Origin: DAOUJW01 sp965218945
GTDB lineage: Bacteria; Chloroflexota; Dehalococcoidia; Lucifugimonadales; UBA2985
Direction: 5' to 3'
NCBI GenBank assembly: GCA_965218945.1
Contig: OZ244718.1
Location: forward strand, 682,001-746,000
Length of the DNA stretch: 64,000 bases
In this document: positions 8,881 through 19,093 of the stretch, piece after piece
Layout of the letters: every line of letters starts with the position of its first letter
Numbering within the stretch: position 1 is the stretch's first letter
The notes under the pieces: model-generated
Databases searched by the model: none
Told to the model about the DNA's origin: nothing
The model's input: only the letters and a program-made list of their open reading frames with translations
Made by a program: the position numbers and the translations under genes

Positions 8881-8955
8881 CAACGCCACACCCTTCTCCT
8901 CAGCCACAGAGGAGAAGAGGTTGTGGAACACTTGCAGGCTTATGGCGTCAGGCAT
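8881..8955 (-). pseudogene. remnant of a hyuB 5' end (first 25 codons)
   Basis: The ATG at 8955 overlaps the hyuA stop by 8 bp. From it, 75 nt encode MPDAISLQVFHNLFSSVAEE and then KGVAL. This matches the start of intact hyuB (MPDPISLQVFHNLFSSVAEE, at 7600-7526) in 68 of 75 nt. Similarity stops after codon 25, and the frame then runs into unrelated residues. The copy begins at the start codon itself, while the upstream sequences differ. The natural reading is that hyuA was once directly followed by a hyuB whose body has been lost or displaced. Confidence 0.85.
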
Positions 8956-10951
8956 GGGAAGACTCCAGTATGATGTTGCGAAAGCCGTCCACTCGCGCCG
9001 TCCATCCGGGCGGGATGACGGTTGTGGAGTCCATCTGCAGGACCAGGCCCGGCCCTGCAAGGGCATTTCCCGGCAACAAGAGCGACCGGTCGTAGCACCG
9101 GGTAGGCAGGCGTTTGCCATCGAACACCACGGGCCGCTCGTCCACGACGGCCGGTGTGGGGTCTTTCTCTCCCTCAGCCGCGGGCGCGATTGCGGGCTTC
9201 TCCACAGGGCCGATCGCTTTCAGCCGCGCCGCGACCACCTCCGTCGGTTGGGACGCGTCGCTGTGTCCGTAGCGGCGGCGATGGGCGCGGTGGAAGCGGC
9301 GGGCCGCGGACTGCGCAACCCTCGCGCCCAGGGGAGGGCAGGGGACGGTCAATTCGTAGGACTGGCCCACGTATCGCAGGTCAAGGAAACGCTGCAATTG
9401 CAGCCGGTTCCCTTCGAACCCCTCTCGCGCGAGGTCCTCACGCGCCTGCTCCTCCATTGGCTTGAAAGCGTTTCTCAGTGCGTTTGCGTCCACATCGGAC
9501 TCCCGGAGCAGCAGGGTCCGGGAGTAGTCCTTCACAACGTCGGCAAGCGCGGCCCCCAGCGCCGAGAGAACGCCGGGGTGCGGCGGCACCAAGACTCGCG
9601 TTATACCGAGGCCCTCGGCGAGGGAGCAGGCGTGCATGGGGCCGGCTCCGCCAAAGGCCACAAGGGTGAATGCACGCGGGTCAAAGCCCCGCTCCAGGGA
9701 GATTGTGCGCAGCGCCCGCTCCATAGTCGCGTTGGCGACTCTGAGGACGCCCTCGGCGGTTGTTACGACGTCCTGACCCAGCTCAGAGGCCAGCAGCTCC
9801 AGGTAGAAGCGCGACCGTTCCGCATCCAGCGTCATCCTCCCGTCCAGGAACCGGCCTGTGTCCAGACGGCCCAGGACCAGGTTGGCGTCCGTTACCGTTA
9901 CACGCTCGCCGCGGCCGTAGCAGGCCGGCCCCGGCTCAGCCCCGGCCGACTGAGGGCCCACCAGCAGCGCTCCGCCGGGGTCGACTCGCGCTATGGAGCC
10001 TCCCCCTGCTCCAACAGTATGTATGTCTATGGTCGGCATACGGGTGGGGTAGCCGCCAATCTGTGCTGAGGTTGTCTCCTGAATCCCTCCGGGGCACAGG
10101 GAAACGTCGGTGGAGGTGCCGCCCATGTCGAGGGTGATGACCTGGGGGAAGCCCGCCTGGGATGCCAGGTGGAAGGCCCCCACCACTCCTCCGGCGGGGC
10201 CGCTCAGTAGTGTGCGGACCGGCTCCTGCGAAGCCTTCTCCGGCGAAAGACTGCCCCCTCCTGAGTGCATGATGCGCAAGCGCCTGCCCACCGCATTGCT
10301 CAGATGCTGAAGGTAACGCGCCATGGGCGGGCCGACGTAAGCGTTGACTACCACGGTGCTGGTGCGCTCGTACTCCCGGTACTCCGGCAGGAGGTCGCTG
10401 GAAACGGAGATGAAGGCGTCGATTCCCTGGCCGTCCAGCGCCTCCCTGAGCAGGCGCTCATGCTCAGGATTGCGAAACGAGAAGAGAAGGGATACGGCTA
10501 CGGCATCGGCGCCGAGTTCCCGGACCTGCCGAGCGATGTGCGCGGCGTCCTCGGCGGTCAGGGGGATGACGACGCTCCCCTGGCTGTCGAGGCGCTCCCT
10601 GACGCCGATTCGCAGCTCAGGGGGAACCAGCTGCGACGGGCGCTCGACTCCGAAGTCGTACAGCGCCGGGCGGTTCTGCCTGCCGATCTCCAGCATATCC
10701 TCGAAACCCTCGGTGACCAGGAGAGCGGTTCGCGCGCCCTTGTGCTCCAGCAGAGCGTTGGTGGCCACCGTTGAGCCGTGGGAGATGTCGGTGTCCGGCG
10801 ATGCCCGAAGCTCCTGCAGACCCGCGAGAAAAGCCCTGGTTGGGTCGTCCGGTGTAGACGAGAGCTTGAAGACCCTGACCTCGCCCCGGTCTATCAGAGC
10901 AAAGTCGGTGAAAGTGCCCCCTATGTCCACGCCAAGGATAGCATTGTCCAT
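8948..10951 (-). CDS. hyuA: hydantoinase A / oxoprolinase family protein
   Basis: HyuA-type subunits are ASKHA-fold ATPases that work with HyuB on cyclic amide or related substrates. The 667-residue protein has the phosphate-binding LGVDIGGTFTDFALID at its start, SHGSTVATNALLEHKGA, a central LSGPAGGVVGA and ITLDMGGTSTDVSL, and the GGAGPMHA motif. The length is normal for the family. Start is the ATG at 10951, behind a short GGGG site. Its promoter lies in the 40-bp gap from the EamA gene. It overlaps a hyuB remnant by 8 bp, which was probably the original translational coupling point. Confidence 0.92.
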   Translation of the reverse strand: MDNAILGVDIGGTFTDFALIDRGEVRVFKLSSTPDDPTRAFLAGLQELRASPDTDISHGSTVATNALLEHKGARTALLVTEGFEDMLEIGRQNRPALYDFGVERPSQLVPPELRIGVRERLDSQGSVVIPLTAEDAAHIARQVRELGADAVAVSLLFSFRNPEHERLLREALDGQGIDAFISVSSDLLPEYREYERTSTVVVNAYVGPPMARYLQHLSNAVGRRLRIMHSGGGSLSPEKASQEPVRTLLSGPAGGVVGAFHLASQAGFPQVITLDMGGTSTDVSLCPGGIQETTSAQIGGYPTRMPTIDIHTVGAGGGSIARVDPGGALLVGPQSAGAEPGPACYGRGERVTVTDANLVLGRLDTGRFLDGRMTLDAERSRFYLELLASELGQDVVTTAEGVLRVANATMERALRTISLERGFDPRAFTLVAFGGAGPMHACSLAEGLGITRVLVPPHPGVLSALGAALADVVKDYSRTLLLRESDVDANALRNAFKPMEEQAREDLAREGFEGNRLQLQRFLDLRYVGQSYELTVPCPPLGARVAQSAARRFHRAHRRRYGHSDASQPTEVVAARLKAIGPVEKPAIAPAAEGEKDPTPAVVDERPVVFDGKRLPTRCYDRSLLLPGNALAGPGLVLQMDSTTVIPPGWTARVDGFRNIILESSHA

Positions 10952-10960
10952 GTCCCCGCG

Positions 10961-10989
10961 AATTTATGGCAATGTGGACGATACGTCAA
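10961..10989 (-). promoter_or_regulatory. probable hyuA promoter
   Basis: On the minus strand TTGACG (10989-10984) and TAAATT (10966-10961) are 17 nt apart, inside the short EamA-hyuA gap. Transcription would start only a few bases before the hyuA ATG at 10951. Confidence 0.5.
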
Positions 10990-10991
10990 GG

Positions 10992-11867
10992 CTAGCTCCA
11001 ACCGGCCACCGGCCTGCGAAATGCCAGATACACTCCGGATAGTACCAGGGTCCCCCCAATGACACTGGCAAGGGGAGGCGATTCGTCAAGTATTAGCCAA
11101 GCCAGAATCGTGGCGCCTACCGGCTCGGCCATCACTGCAACGGCTACCAGGGTTGCGCTCAGGTGCCCCAATGCCCAGTTTAGCGATGAGTGTCCAATGA
11201 GTTGTGGCGCCAATGTTACCAGAAGTATCATCCAGTATGTTCCGGCGCTGAAGCCGGTGAGGGGTGTGCCCGTAACGATTACCGCTGCCACCAGCGCAAC
11301 TGCCGACCCGAAGTACACAAGGGCTATGTAGCTGACGTTGGAGAGGCTTCGTCTGACGCGTCGGCCAATCAGGAAGTACGTGCCCGCGGCTACGGCTCCG
11401 ATTAGCGCCAGGAAGTCGCCGTAAAGCTCGCCGCCGCCGGCAGCGCGGTCTCCCTGGGCAAGCACCAATCCGCCCACCACGCCCAGGGCTATGCCTCCGG
11501 CCACCGCCGGCGTCAATCGCTCCCTGTAAGCCACGTGGGAGACAGCGGCTATCAGCAGAGGACTGGTGGTCACCAGTACAACCGAGCTTGCCACCGACGT
11601 GTGCTCCAGGGAGGCAATCCACGCTGCGAAGTGGACGGCGAGGGCCAGCGCGGAGGCCATGCACCAGAGGAATTGGGACATGCTCAGGGAGCGCAGGCCC
11701 CGGTGGTCTTTCGCCATGGCGAGAGGGAGCGTCACAAGGCTGGCCAAGCTCAGCCTGTATGCAGCTATGGCCAAGGCCGGGGCGTCTGCCAGACGGATGA
11801 GTACAGCCGCGGTGGAGACGGCCAGTACGCCGACGGCGACAACGCTATAGAGGACTATCGGACGCAC
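10992..11867 (-). CDS. EamA/DMT-family transporter
   Basis: A 291-residue integral membrane protein of the drug/metabolite transporter superfamily, with about ten hydrophobic segments in two EamA repeats. The first begins YSVVAVGVLAVSTAAVLIRL and the second includes YGDFLALIGAVAAGTYFLIG. The final segment LASVIGGTLVLSGVYLAFRR is typical of the family. The start is GTG at 11867; no strong ribosome binding site is visible. It lies immediately upstream of hyuA on the same strand and could move a substrate or product of that enzyme, but this is only suggested by position. Confidence 0.85.
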   Translation of the reverse strand: MRPIVLYSVVAVGVLAVSTAAVLIRLADAPALAIAAYRLSLASLVTLPLAMAKDHRGLRSLSMSQFLWCMASALALAVHFAAWIASLEHTSVASSVVLVTTSPLLIAAVSHVAYRERLTPAVAGGIALGVVGGLVLAQGDRAAGGGELYGDFLALIGAVAAGTYFLIGRRVRRSLSNVSYIALVYFGSAVALVAAVIVTGTPLTGFSAGTYWMILLVTLAPQLIGHSSLNWALGHLSATLVAVAVMAEPVGATILAWLILDESPPLASVIGGTLVLSGVYLAFRRPVAGWS

Positions 11868-11962
11868 TTGCCACAGCTTGAGTGAACGTGAGCCTAAGGA
11901 CTGAGATGTATACTACAGCGAGCAGTCGCTGTGTCAAGCCGCTGGCAACCACTCCCATACTC

Positions 11963-12056
11963 GGAGACCTTTGGGTAGCTCTCAGGAGTCATGCCGGAAG
12001 AAGCTCGTCAACTGTCACTCCGAATGGAGCGCAGCACAGCGAGGAACCTTTGCGCT
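11963..12056. repeat. degenerate transposon-end-like repeats
   Basis: The gap between the EamA and first GNAT genes contains GGAGACCTTTGGGTAGCT (from 11963) and TGTCACTCCGA at 12013-12023, followed by GCGAGGAACC-like sequence. Both resemble, imperfectly, the repeat families found at 31.4-32.0, 49.9-50.1 and 57.0-57.3 kb. No gene is visible here. Confidence 0.45.
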
Positions 12057-12132
12057 GTAGATAGTCACCATCCACGCCTTGGTATTGTGGCAAGGGTCCA
12101 CCGGGATCCGTTCTTAGCAGCGGATGCGCCGG

Positions 12133-12630
12133 TCAGGCCTTCCGGGTCATTATCAGGAACTCACGTTCATCTTGATCAGCTGTGCTCATGAATCTGAGCT
12201 CAGGCTCGAATCCAGCTAATGAGCATAGCCTTATCACCGTCCGGTTGAAGGTGGCGACGGTCACCCGGAATTGTAGTGGAGAGAACGCTGACTTAGCCCA
12301 GATAAAAATGGCTTCTAGAATGGCCGGAGCAAGGTCCGTGCCCATGAGATCCGGACGCATCCCAGCCCCAATATCGATAGTGTCATCAGCCTCATAGAGA
12401 CCACCAGGAACCTGAGCTTCCGTTCCAAAACAGCAATACCCTATGAGAGCGTCTTGATCGCCAACGATTGAGAAGTAGGCTTTCTCCGGATCAACCCAGT
12501 CCCTTAGGTCTCTCTCAAGGTGGTTCGGATCGTTATTGTAGTAGGCAAAAGGGGATCTATACTGCCACGCCAAAGCAGTGCGGGCATGTCTTTCAGTCAT
12601 TGGCGCAAACGTATAGTCCATCCTAACCAT
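12133..12630 (-). CDS. GNAT-family N-acetyltransferase
   Basis: A 165-residue protein with the GNAT arrangement: an N-terminal TFAPMTERHARTALAWQY, then ALIGYCCFGTEAQVPGG, the acetyl-CoA-binding region IGAGMRPDLMGTDLAPAILEA and a final FNRTVIRLCSLAGFE helix-strand. The loop RPDLMGTD is a divergent version of the usual Q/RxxGxG/A. Another GNAT gene ends 6 bp upstream on the same strand, and no independent ribosome binding site is seen, so the two are probably translationally coupled. The acetyl acceptor is unknown. Confidence 0.8.
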   Translation of the reverse strand: MVRMDYTFAPMTERHARTALAWQYRSPFAYYNNDPNHLERDLRDWVDPEKAYFSIVGDQDALIGYCCFGTEAQVPGGLYEADDTIDIGAGMRPDLMGTDLAPAILEAIFIWAKSAFSPLQFRVTVATFNRTVIRLCSLAGFEPELRFMSTADQDEREFLIMTRKA

Positions 12631-12636
12631 TCGGAG

Positions 12637-13062
12637 TTAGTCTGTGTTGGGTTCTTCGCTCCCCGGCAGTATGAATAGCGCTCTCCGTTGGTTGGGAAGA
12701 ACGTAGTCGAAGCCACAGGAGCGGAAAAAGGATTCCTTGTCAGTGATGGCCATTACCTCAAAGATCTCCCTCTCTCTCGCCAAATCTAGACAGGCGCGAA
12801 CCAATGCTTTGCCTACTCCTTCGTCTCGGGCATCGGGGGAGACGCACAGACTACGGATCTCAGCGAGTTTCCGGCTGTAAACCTCCAGGGCGGCTGTGCC
12901 GACAACTCTATTTTCCGTTGACTCGGCGACAAAGAAAGTTGGGAGAAGGTCGGTGATCTCTTGAAGTGTTCTGGGCAACACCTCACCTTGTTCGACCGAC
13001 TGCGAAATTAGATCTCTCATACTAGGGATGTCGTTCTGCGTCGCTGGCCTAATGGTTATCAT
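12637..13062 (-). CDS. GNAT-family N-acetyltransferase, N-acetylglutamate-synthase-like
   Basis: A 141-residue GNAT protein. It starts ITIRPATQNDIPSMRDLI, continues with VVGTAALEVYSRKLAEIRSLCV and has the acetyl-CoA loop RDEGVGKAL, then a C-terminal FFRSCGFDYVL. The AEIRSLCV...EGVGKALV...CGF pattern resembles the short, ArgA-like acetyltransferases that act on amino acids, but arginine genes are not nearby. ATG at 13062 is chosen; a GTG two codons upstream would overlap the AGGTG ribosome binding site. It is the first gene of a two-gene GNAT unit. Confidence 0.78.
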   Translation of the reverse strand: MITIRPATQNDIPSMRDLISQSVEQGEVLPRTLQEITDLLPTFFVAESTENRVVGTAALEVYSRKLAEIRSLCVSPDARDEGVGKALVRACLDLAREREIFEVMAITDKESFFRSCGFDYVLPNQRRALFILPGSEEPNTD

Positions 13063-13068
13063 GTGCAC

Positions 13069-13413
13069 CTACTTGACCGTCTCGTCTGGCTCAATCATGG
13101 GCTGAAGGGCCAGCAAACTTAATCAGGTCACCAAATCAACTGGAGTCCCGCCCAATTTGGACGACTCCTGGTATCCTGTCGACTTGAACGGTCTCTTGAT
13201 ATCCGTTGCTTTGGGAGTCACTGGAGACCATTGATCCCATGTTGCGGGAGTCTGCCTCGGCTGAGTATAGCATCTGCGCCGATACGCCGTATATGGAATT
13301 GGGAGCTCCAAGACCACCCCGCGGCCTGCCAGGTCTTGTGTGACCACGAAAGTGGCCGCAACGACTATTCCTAATGGGACAAAGCGCGGATTATCACCCT
13401 CTGGTGGCTCGGT
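13069..13413. other. intergenic gap with no convincing gene
   Basis: About 345 bp separate the GNAT pair from the methyltransferase. A 74-codon minus-strand reading frame covers part of it (13123-13347), but it has no recognisable domain and no ribosome binding site that I can see. I found no repeat of the kinds seen in other gaps. Confidence 0.5.
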
Positions 13414-14154
13414 TCATTTCCGAGCGACAGCCACCAGTCGACGCGCATTCAGGCCGTACTCGCTACCATCAAGGCCACCGAACAGCTGTACATCAGCGAA
13501 CCCAACGGCTAGCAGGCTGTCCCTTATCTCCTGACCTGAATAGACGGTATGGTGGAACCGGAATGTAGTGGCCCTATCACCCTCGATGAGTATCCACTGA
13601 TTCTTGACCCGAGTCCAGTCGTCGAATATCTCATGCCTCTGGACGAGCAGCCTGCCGTCGGCTAGCTCCTCGGAAGTGGTTGGGAGGAATCCCTTTGCCA
13701 GCCACTCCTTGCCCATGATTTCCATGACAAGTGCTCCTCCATCGCGGAGGCTCTTGTGAATGTTCTGCAGTACCGTCATATCGTCGCGCTTGTCGTCGAA
13801 GTAACCGAATGACGTGAATATGTTGACGACGAGATCGAATGCCTCTGGACGCACGAAGTGGCGCATGTCATCTCGCACCCATTCGACGTCGACACTCTCC
13901 GCTTGAGCAAGACTGTTAGCCTTTTGCAGCAGGAAGGGTGAGAGGTCAACGCCGGTCACCCGGAACTCCTTCTTCGCCAGCGCCACTGAATGCCGCCCCG
14001 GTCCGCAGGCCAGGTCCAGGACATCTCCCTCCACTAGACTTGCAAGGTCGAGAATGCCTCTTGCTTCATCCTCCGCGATATCAAACTTCCGCTCTGAAAA
14101 CATAAATGGATACAGCCCGTTCCAGAAGCTCTCGTCCTCAAACCACTCTGACAT
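13414..14154 (-). CDS. class I SAM-dependent methyltransferase
   Basis: A 246-residue Rossmann-fold methyltransferase. Motif I is VLDLACGPGRHS near residue 45, followed by the acidic GVDLSPFLL at the end of strand 2, and WVRDDMRHF and FDLVVNIFTSFGYF as the post-motifs. The C-terminal part (TTFRFHHTVYSGQEIRDSLLAVGF) is typical of small-molecule methyltransferases. The ATG at 14154 sits close behind an AGGAGG-like stretch. The substrate is not predictable. It lies in a modestly AT-rich stretch with the GNAT genes. Confidence 0.85.
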   Translation of the reverse strand: MSEWFEDESFWNGLYPFMFSERKFDIAEDEARGILDLASLVEGDVLDLACGPGRHSVALAKKEFRVTGVDLSPFLLQKANSLAQAESVDVEWVRDDMRHFVRPEAFDLVVNIFTSFGYFDDKRDDMTVLQNIHKSLRDGGALVMEIMGKEWLAKGFLPTTSEELADGRLLVQRHEIFDDWTRVKNQWILIEGDRATTFRFHHTVYSGQEIRDSLLAVGFADVQLFGGLDGSEYGLNARRLVAVARK

Positions 14155-14603
14155 TCGGATCCTCCTATTGTCTATTTGCTATGCTATGCACCTTCATCTA
14201 CCAACAAGCCATTCATCGTCTCCCTCTAAACTGAAAGAGCCTCCCGTTTCGGGGAGGCTCTCGAAGCTGCGACTGGATTGAGTAGCTAAGTTCTCCCCAA
14301 CAATGGGCAGATATGCACATCTACTACGATGCCAATCAAATTGGGGCTTCTGAATGACCGCATGATGTGGCTCACCTCACTTGCTCCGCCGCAGTCTATC
14401 ATACAGTGATTCAGGGGAGCAAATGAGGTAGAACCCGATTGGCTGCCAATCATCAAGCGCCCTGGGCGATTCGGGACGGGTACAAGTCTGGCCCTCCTTG
14501 TGAAGGTTCTCGATTGTGTCCAGTTTGGTGGGATCCATCAAACAAAAAGGCGTCCGAACCCCCCAAGAGTCCTAAGCGAATAGGAGGCGCCGGGTTTCGG
14601 GAA
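14155..14603. other. 449-bp gap between the two methyltransferase genes
   Basis: The gap holds one terminator-like hairpin (14236-14261), and I see no gene, tRNA or known repeat in the rest. A reading frame entering from 14815 on the minus strand is a frame shadow of the next methyltransferase. Confidence 0.5.
14236..14261 (-). terminator. strong GC-rich hairpin
   Basis: AGAGCCTCCC and GGGAGGCTCT form a 10-bp stem around a 6-nt loop. On the minus strand it is followed by TTCAGTTT, a weak T-rich run. It would end transcripts coming from the downstream methyltransferase (14604-15353). Confidence 0.55.
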
Positions 14604-15353
14604 TCAGGGCTTGCGCAGGATGTAGATGATGAACTCGGGGACGCGTAGATTGTCGCTGATAAACGGGTAGCGATTGGCTTGCTCCCCAGTTGGTGTCGGC
14701 TCGCGGATGTCCTCAACTGTGAACCCGGCGTCCAGGAACGCGCGAAAATGTGTCGACAATGTGCGGTGGAAATTGGTCCAGGGCTGGTCCTCCCGCCGGG
14801 AGATGTCGCGCTCACCCTCGTCGAAATAGCGATCGACCGGATAGTGGATCTTACGGTTACCCTGCTTGATCCAGCCTGGACTTGCTGAGGCCATTGGGTG
14901 GAGATTGCAGGCTACGAATCGCCCGCCGCGACGGAGGACTCGAAAGGCCTCGCCTACTGCGCTTCTTATGTCCGGGACGTCGACAAGCGTCACGTATGAA
15001 ACGGCGAGGTCGAACTCGTCGCCGGGCGTCTCATGGAGGTCCTCCATATCGCCGATCAGGTAAGCCTCGTTGGAAAACCGGTGGTTGTTGGCGAACTCTA
15101 TGAATGGACGGCACAGGTCCACGCCGGTCACCACCGCGCCTCGCTCGGCGAGCATCCGGCTGAACCGACCCTCGCCGCAGCCGAGGTCAATCACCTTGCG
15201 GCCCGATACGTCCCCAACGGCGTCAAGCATCCACCCGTCGAGCATGGCCTCGCGGTGTGATGTCTCGCCGTCCTGGACCTGGCTGATCCAGTCCTCTGCC
15301 ATCGCTTCCCACTGGGCCTTCAGCTCGTTTTTCAGGATAGATTGGTCGGTCAC
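14604..15353 (-). CDS. class I SAM-dependent methyltransferase
   Basis: A 249-residue methyltransferase with motif I VIDLGCGEGRFSRML near residue 55, GVDLCRPFIEF after strand 2, DMEDLHETPGDEFDLAVSYVTLVD and the conserved FRVLRRGGRFVACNLHP around strand 5. This pattern is close to the UbiE/Methyltransf_11 group. The start is GTG at 15353, with AAAGGAG 6 nt upstream. It is on the same strand as the other methyltransferase but separated by a gap with a hairpin, so the two are probably not one operon. Substrate unknown. Confidence 0.86.
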   Translation of the reverse strand: MTDQSILKNELKAQWEAMAEDWISQVQDGETSHREAMLDGWMLDAVGDVSGRKVIDLGCGEGRFSRMLAERGAVVTGVDLCRPFIEFANNHRFSNEAYLIGDMEDLHETPGDEFDLAVSYVTLVDVPDIRSAVGEAFRVLRRGGRFVACNLHPMASASPGWIKQGNRKIHYPVDRYFDEGERDISRREDQPWTNFHRTLSTHFRAFLDAGFTVEDIREPTPTGEQANRYPFISDNLRVPEFIIYILRKP

Positions 15354-15618
15354 TGCGGCTCCTTTCGGCGGTCCGGCGCTTATGTGACTGATAGGGAATC
15401 GCTATTGGGCTGTCCTATGCAGCCTGCGACTGACTCCAGCCGGCCAGAGTATATTGGTTCGCGGCTTGCTTCGCAATTCCGCTACCGGCAGTGGTAATGT
15501 AACGTAAAGTGTATGAATTAACCGGGGGGACTGCGCTCTTATACTACACACCTATCTTGACACCACCTTCCCACGCCGGTTTCGTGCAGACTATCCGGTA
15601 TTGTGCTAAAATACTTCC

Positions 15619-16518
15619 ATGAAGTTCAGGGCTTTCGAGCTAGAGGAACCGCTGCCGGAGTTGAGAAATCCACACGCGTTTGCCGCCCTCCGCCCCTGGG
15701 TGGACGTCGGAGGCGTGGGCAGGCTCACCTTCCGCAGCCTGGAGCGCCACTTCCAGGCCCAGAACTTGGCCAAGCTGACCAGGCCTGGCATCTTCTTCGA
15801 CTTCACACGCTATCGCCCCACCATATACAACGATAACGACGGGCAGCGGCAGGTCACAGTGCCCAACGTCCAGGTGCGGTATGCCAAGGGACCGGGGGAC
15901 AACGACTTCATCTTCCTGCACCTGCTGGAGCCTCATATGAACAGCGAGGGCTATATCCAGTCCATCATTAAGCTCCTCGAAAAATTCAACGTGCAGAGAT
16001 ATTGCCTGCTTGGCGGCATGTATGACCTTGTCCCTCACACCAAGCCTATACTGGTGACCGGGACCGCCACGGGTGAGCAGACCCTGAAAGAGGTCAGGGG
16101 ACTCAATGTGCAGGCCAGCAGCTACGAAGGACCCACCAGTATTGCCTCAGTGATCTCCCAGGAGGCAAGCAACAGGGGCATTGAGACGATGGGGCTGATA
16201 GCCCATCTGCCCCAGTACGCCCAGCTTGAGGCGGACCACGCGGGTCGCCTGTGCATACTTAATCTGCTTTCCAATCTGTATAACTTTACAATGGATCTGG
16301 ACAGGATCAAGGAGCGGGCGCGGCAGCAGTACGAAGAGGTAACGGCGGCCATGAATCGCAGTCCGGAGGTAAGGGGACTGGTGCAGCAGTTGGAGCGCCA
16401 GTACGAAGACCGTCTCAAGAAGGCCGAGGGCGGCCAGAGCCAGGAAGAGGGCACCCCGCTCTCTCAGGAGGTGGAGGACTTCCTAAACCAGATGGGGGAC
16501 CAGTTCAACCAGAACTGA
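15619..16518 (+). CDS. PAC2-family protein
   Basis: A 299-residue protein of the PAC2 (proteasome-assembly-chaperone-like) family, which in bacteria is widespread but mostly uncharacterised. Visible family features are the N-terminal AALRPWVDVGGVG, the TRPGIFFDFTRYRPT segment, and the LLGGMYDLVPHTKPILVTG and GPTSIASVI motifs. The last ~80 residues are charged, rich in Gln and Glu, and probably helical or coiled. It has its own short upstream region and is followed by a DNA glycosylase gene 106 bp away. I infer no specific function. Confidence 0.82.
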   Translation: MKFRAFELEEPLPELRNPHAFAALRPWVDVGGVGRLTFRSLERHFQAQNLAKLTRPGIFFDFTRYRPTIYNDNDGQRQVTVPNVQVRYAKGPGDNDFIFLHLLEPHMNSEGYIQSIIKLLEKFNVQRYCLLGGMYDLVPHTKPILVTGTATGEQTLKEVRGLNVQASSYEGPTSIASVISQEASNRGIETMGLIAHLPQYAQLEADHAGRLCILNLLSNLYNFTMDLDRIKERARQQYEEVTAAMNRSPEVRGLVQQLERQYEDRLKKAEGGQSQEEGTPLSQEVEDFLNQMGDQFNQN

Positions 16519-16624
16519 CCTGTCTTCGAGCTTCCGATCCAGGCGCGCCTGGTGTCTCCGGCGTGCTCACCCTATCCCGCAAAGCTAATGACGCGTCTCT
16601 TCCGCATAAAAGCTAGGTAGGACT

Positions 16625-17452
16625 ATGCCGGAAGCCCCTGACCTGGAGGTTATCAAAGAGGCGCTGGCCCGGCGGGTCAAGGGCCTCGCAGTGGAGCAGG
16701 CGCGGGTGCTCAGACCCCTGGAGTTGCGCGTTCTGACCTCAACCGATTTTTCTGAGGACGTAGCCGGTCATTCCTTCCTGGATTTCAGCAGGAGGGGCAA
16801 GTTCCTGCTGATGGCTCTCTCGGGAGAGCGGATGCTGGTTGTGAACCCCATGCTCACCGGCGCACTCAAGCTCTGCCGCCCCTCGGAGCGATTAGCCAAG
16901 AGAACGTCCTTCCTGCTGTCCCTGTCCGACGGCTCCGAGCTTCGCTACCTGGACGAGACCCAGATGGGAATGGCCTACTACATTCACACCTCTCAGCTGG
17001 AGGAGATACCCAGGCTGGGGAAGCAAGGACCTGACGTCCTGGATGAGTACCCTTCGCTTGAAGATTTCAGTAGTGGGCTGCGCCGGTTCCAGGGTGAGAT
17101 CAAGGGCATACTCACTCGCGGCCGGTTCCTGGCGGGCATTGGCAACGCCTACGCCGACGAGGCGCTGTTCGAGGCGGGCGTCTTCCCGTTTAAGAAGCGC
17201 AAGGCCCTCTCGGAGGATGACCTGGGCCGTCTGCACGATTCCATCCCCAGAGTTCTGCACAGCGCCATCAACGTGCTGCGGGAGCGTATGAACGAGGACA
17301 TCCACGTGAAGGTGCGTGACTTCCTTCAGGTGCACGGCAAAGGCGGCTCGCCCTGCCCGCGCTGTGGTGGCAACATCACCACCATCGGGGCCAACCAGCG
17401 CCTCACCAACTACTGCCGCCAATGCCAGCCCGGGATGCTGCTGCGCAACTGA
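16625..17452 (+). CDS. Fpg/Nei-family DNA glycosylase
   Basis: This family removes oxidised bases and nicks the resulting abasic site in base-excision repair. The 275-residue protein starts MPEAPDLEVIKEAL, so the catalytic Pro-Glu pair after Met is present. The conserved lysine lies in RRGKFLLM and the helix-two-turn-helix in RFLAGIGNAYADEALFEAGV. The C-terminus forms a zinc finger, with CPRC and CRQC pairs. The PEAP opening is closer to Nei-like than to classical MutM (PELPEVE) proteins, so I leave the subfamily open. It ends 41 bp from the convergent ffh. Confidence 0.88.
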   Translation: MPEAPDLEVIKEALARRVKGLAVEQARVLRPLELRVLTSTDFSEDVAGHSFLDFSRRGKFLLMALSGERMLVVNPMLTGALKLCRPSERLAKRTSFLLSLSDGSELRYLDETQMGMAYYIHTSQLEEIPRLGKQGPDVLDEYPSLEDFSSGLRRFQGEIKGILTRGRFLAGIGNAYADEALFEAGVFPFKKRKALSEDDLGRLHDSIPRVLHSAINVLRERMNEDIHVKVRDFLQVHGKGGSPCPRCGGNITTIGANQRLTNYCRQCQPGMLLRN

Positions 17453-17493
17453 CAACAAGCCAGGCAGCTTAGCAGGGGTTGGGGGAGAAGTTC

Positions 17494-18825
<1,332 letters not shown>

Positions 18826-19093
18826 AAGCTACTCCTTGCGCATATTGTAAGGCAAAGTTGGCGATTCTCCAAGCGCAGATGGTGACATCCGCCCCTTTCG
18901 CATACGGGTCTGCTTGCCGTACAATGCTGGTCGCGCCTGCTTTGTGGCGGGCGCGGGCCGTGCCTGAATCGGGAAGAGCGTAAACTTTCCCACAAAAATT
19001 CCAACAGATTCCCGAGGTATTACCACTAGTATTCCCTTGCCGCATGATTGTCCTAGTGCTAGCTTGGAGGTACATTGAGCAAGGAGGAAGACA

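Noticed and set aside
13123..13347. 74-codon minus-strand frame between the GNAT and methyltransferase genes
   Set aside because: No domain, no visible ribosome binding site, and mixed composition; probably chance.
15550..15618. TTGACA and TAAAAT before the PAC2 gene
   Set aside because: The spacing between them is far from 17 nt, so they do not form one promoter.
18826..19093. Possible SRP RNA gene upstream of ffh
   Set aside because: The gap has no recognisable SRP RNA core (GGAAG/GCAG tetraloop region with flanking helices).
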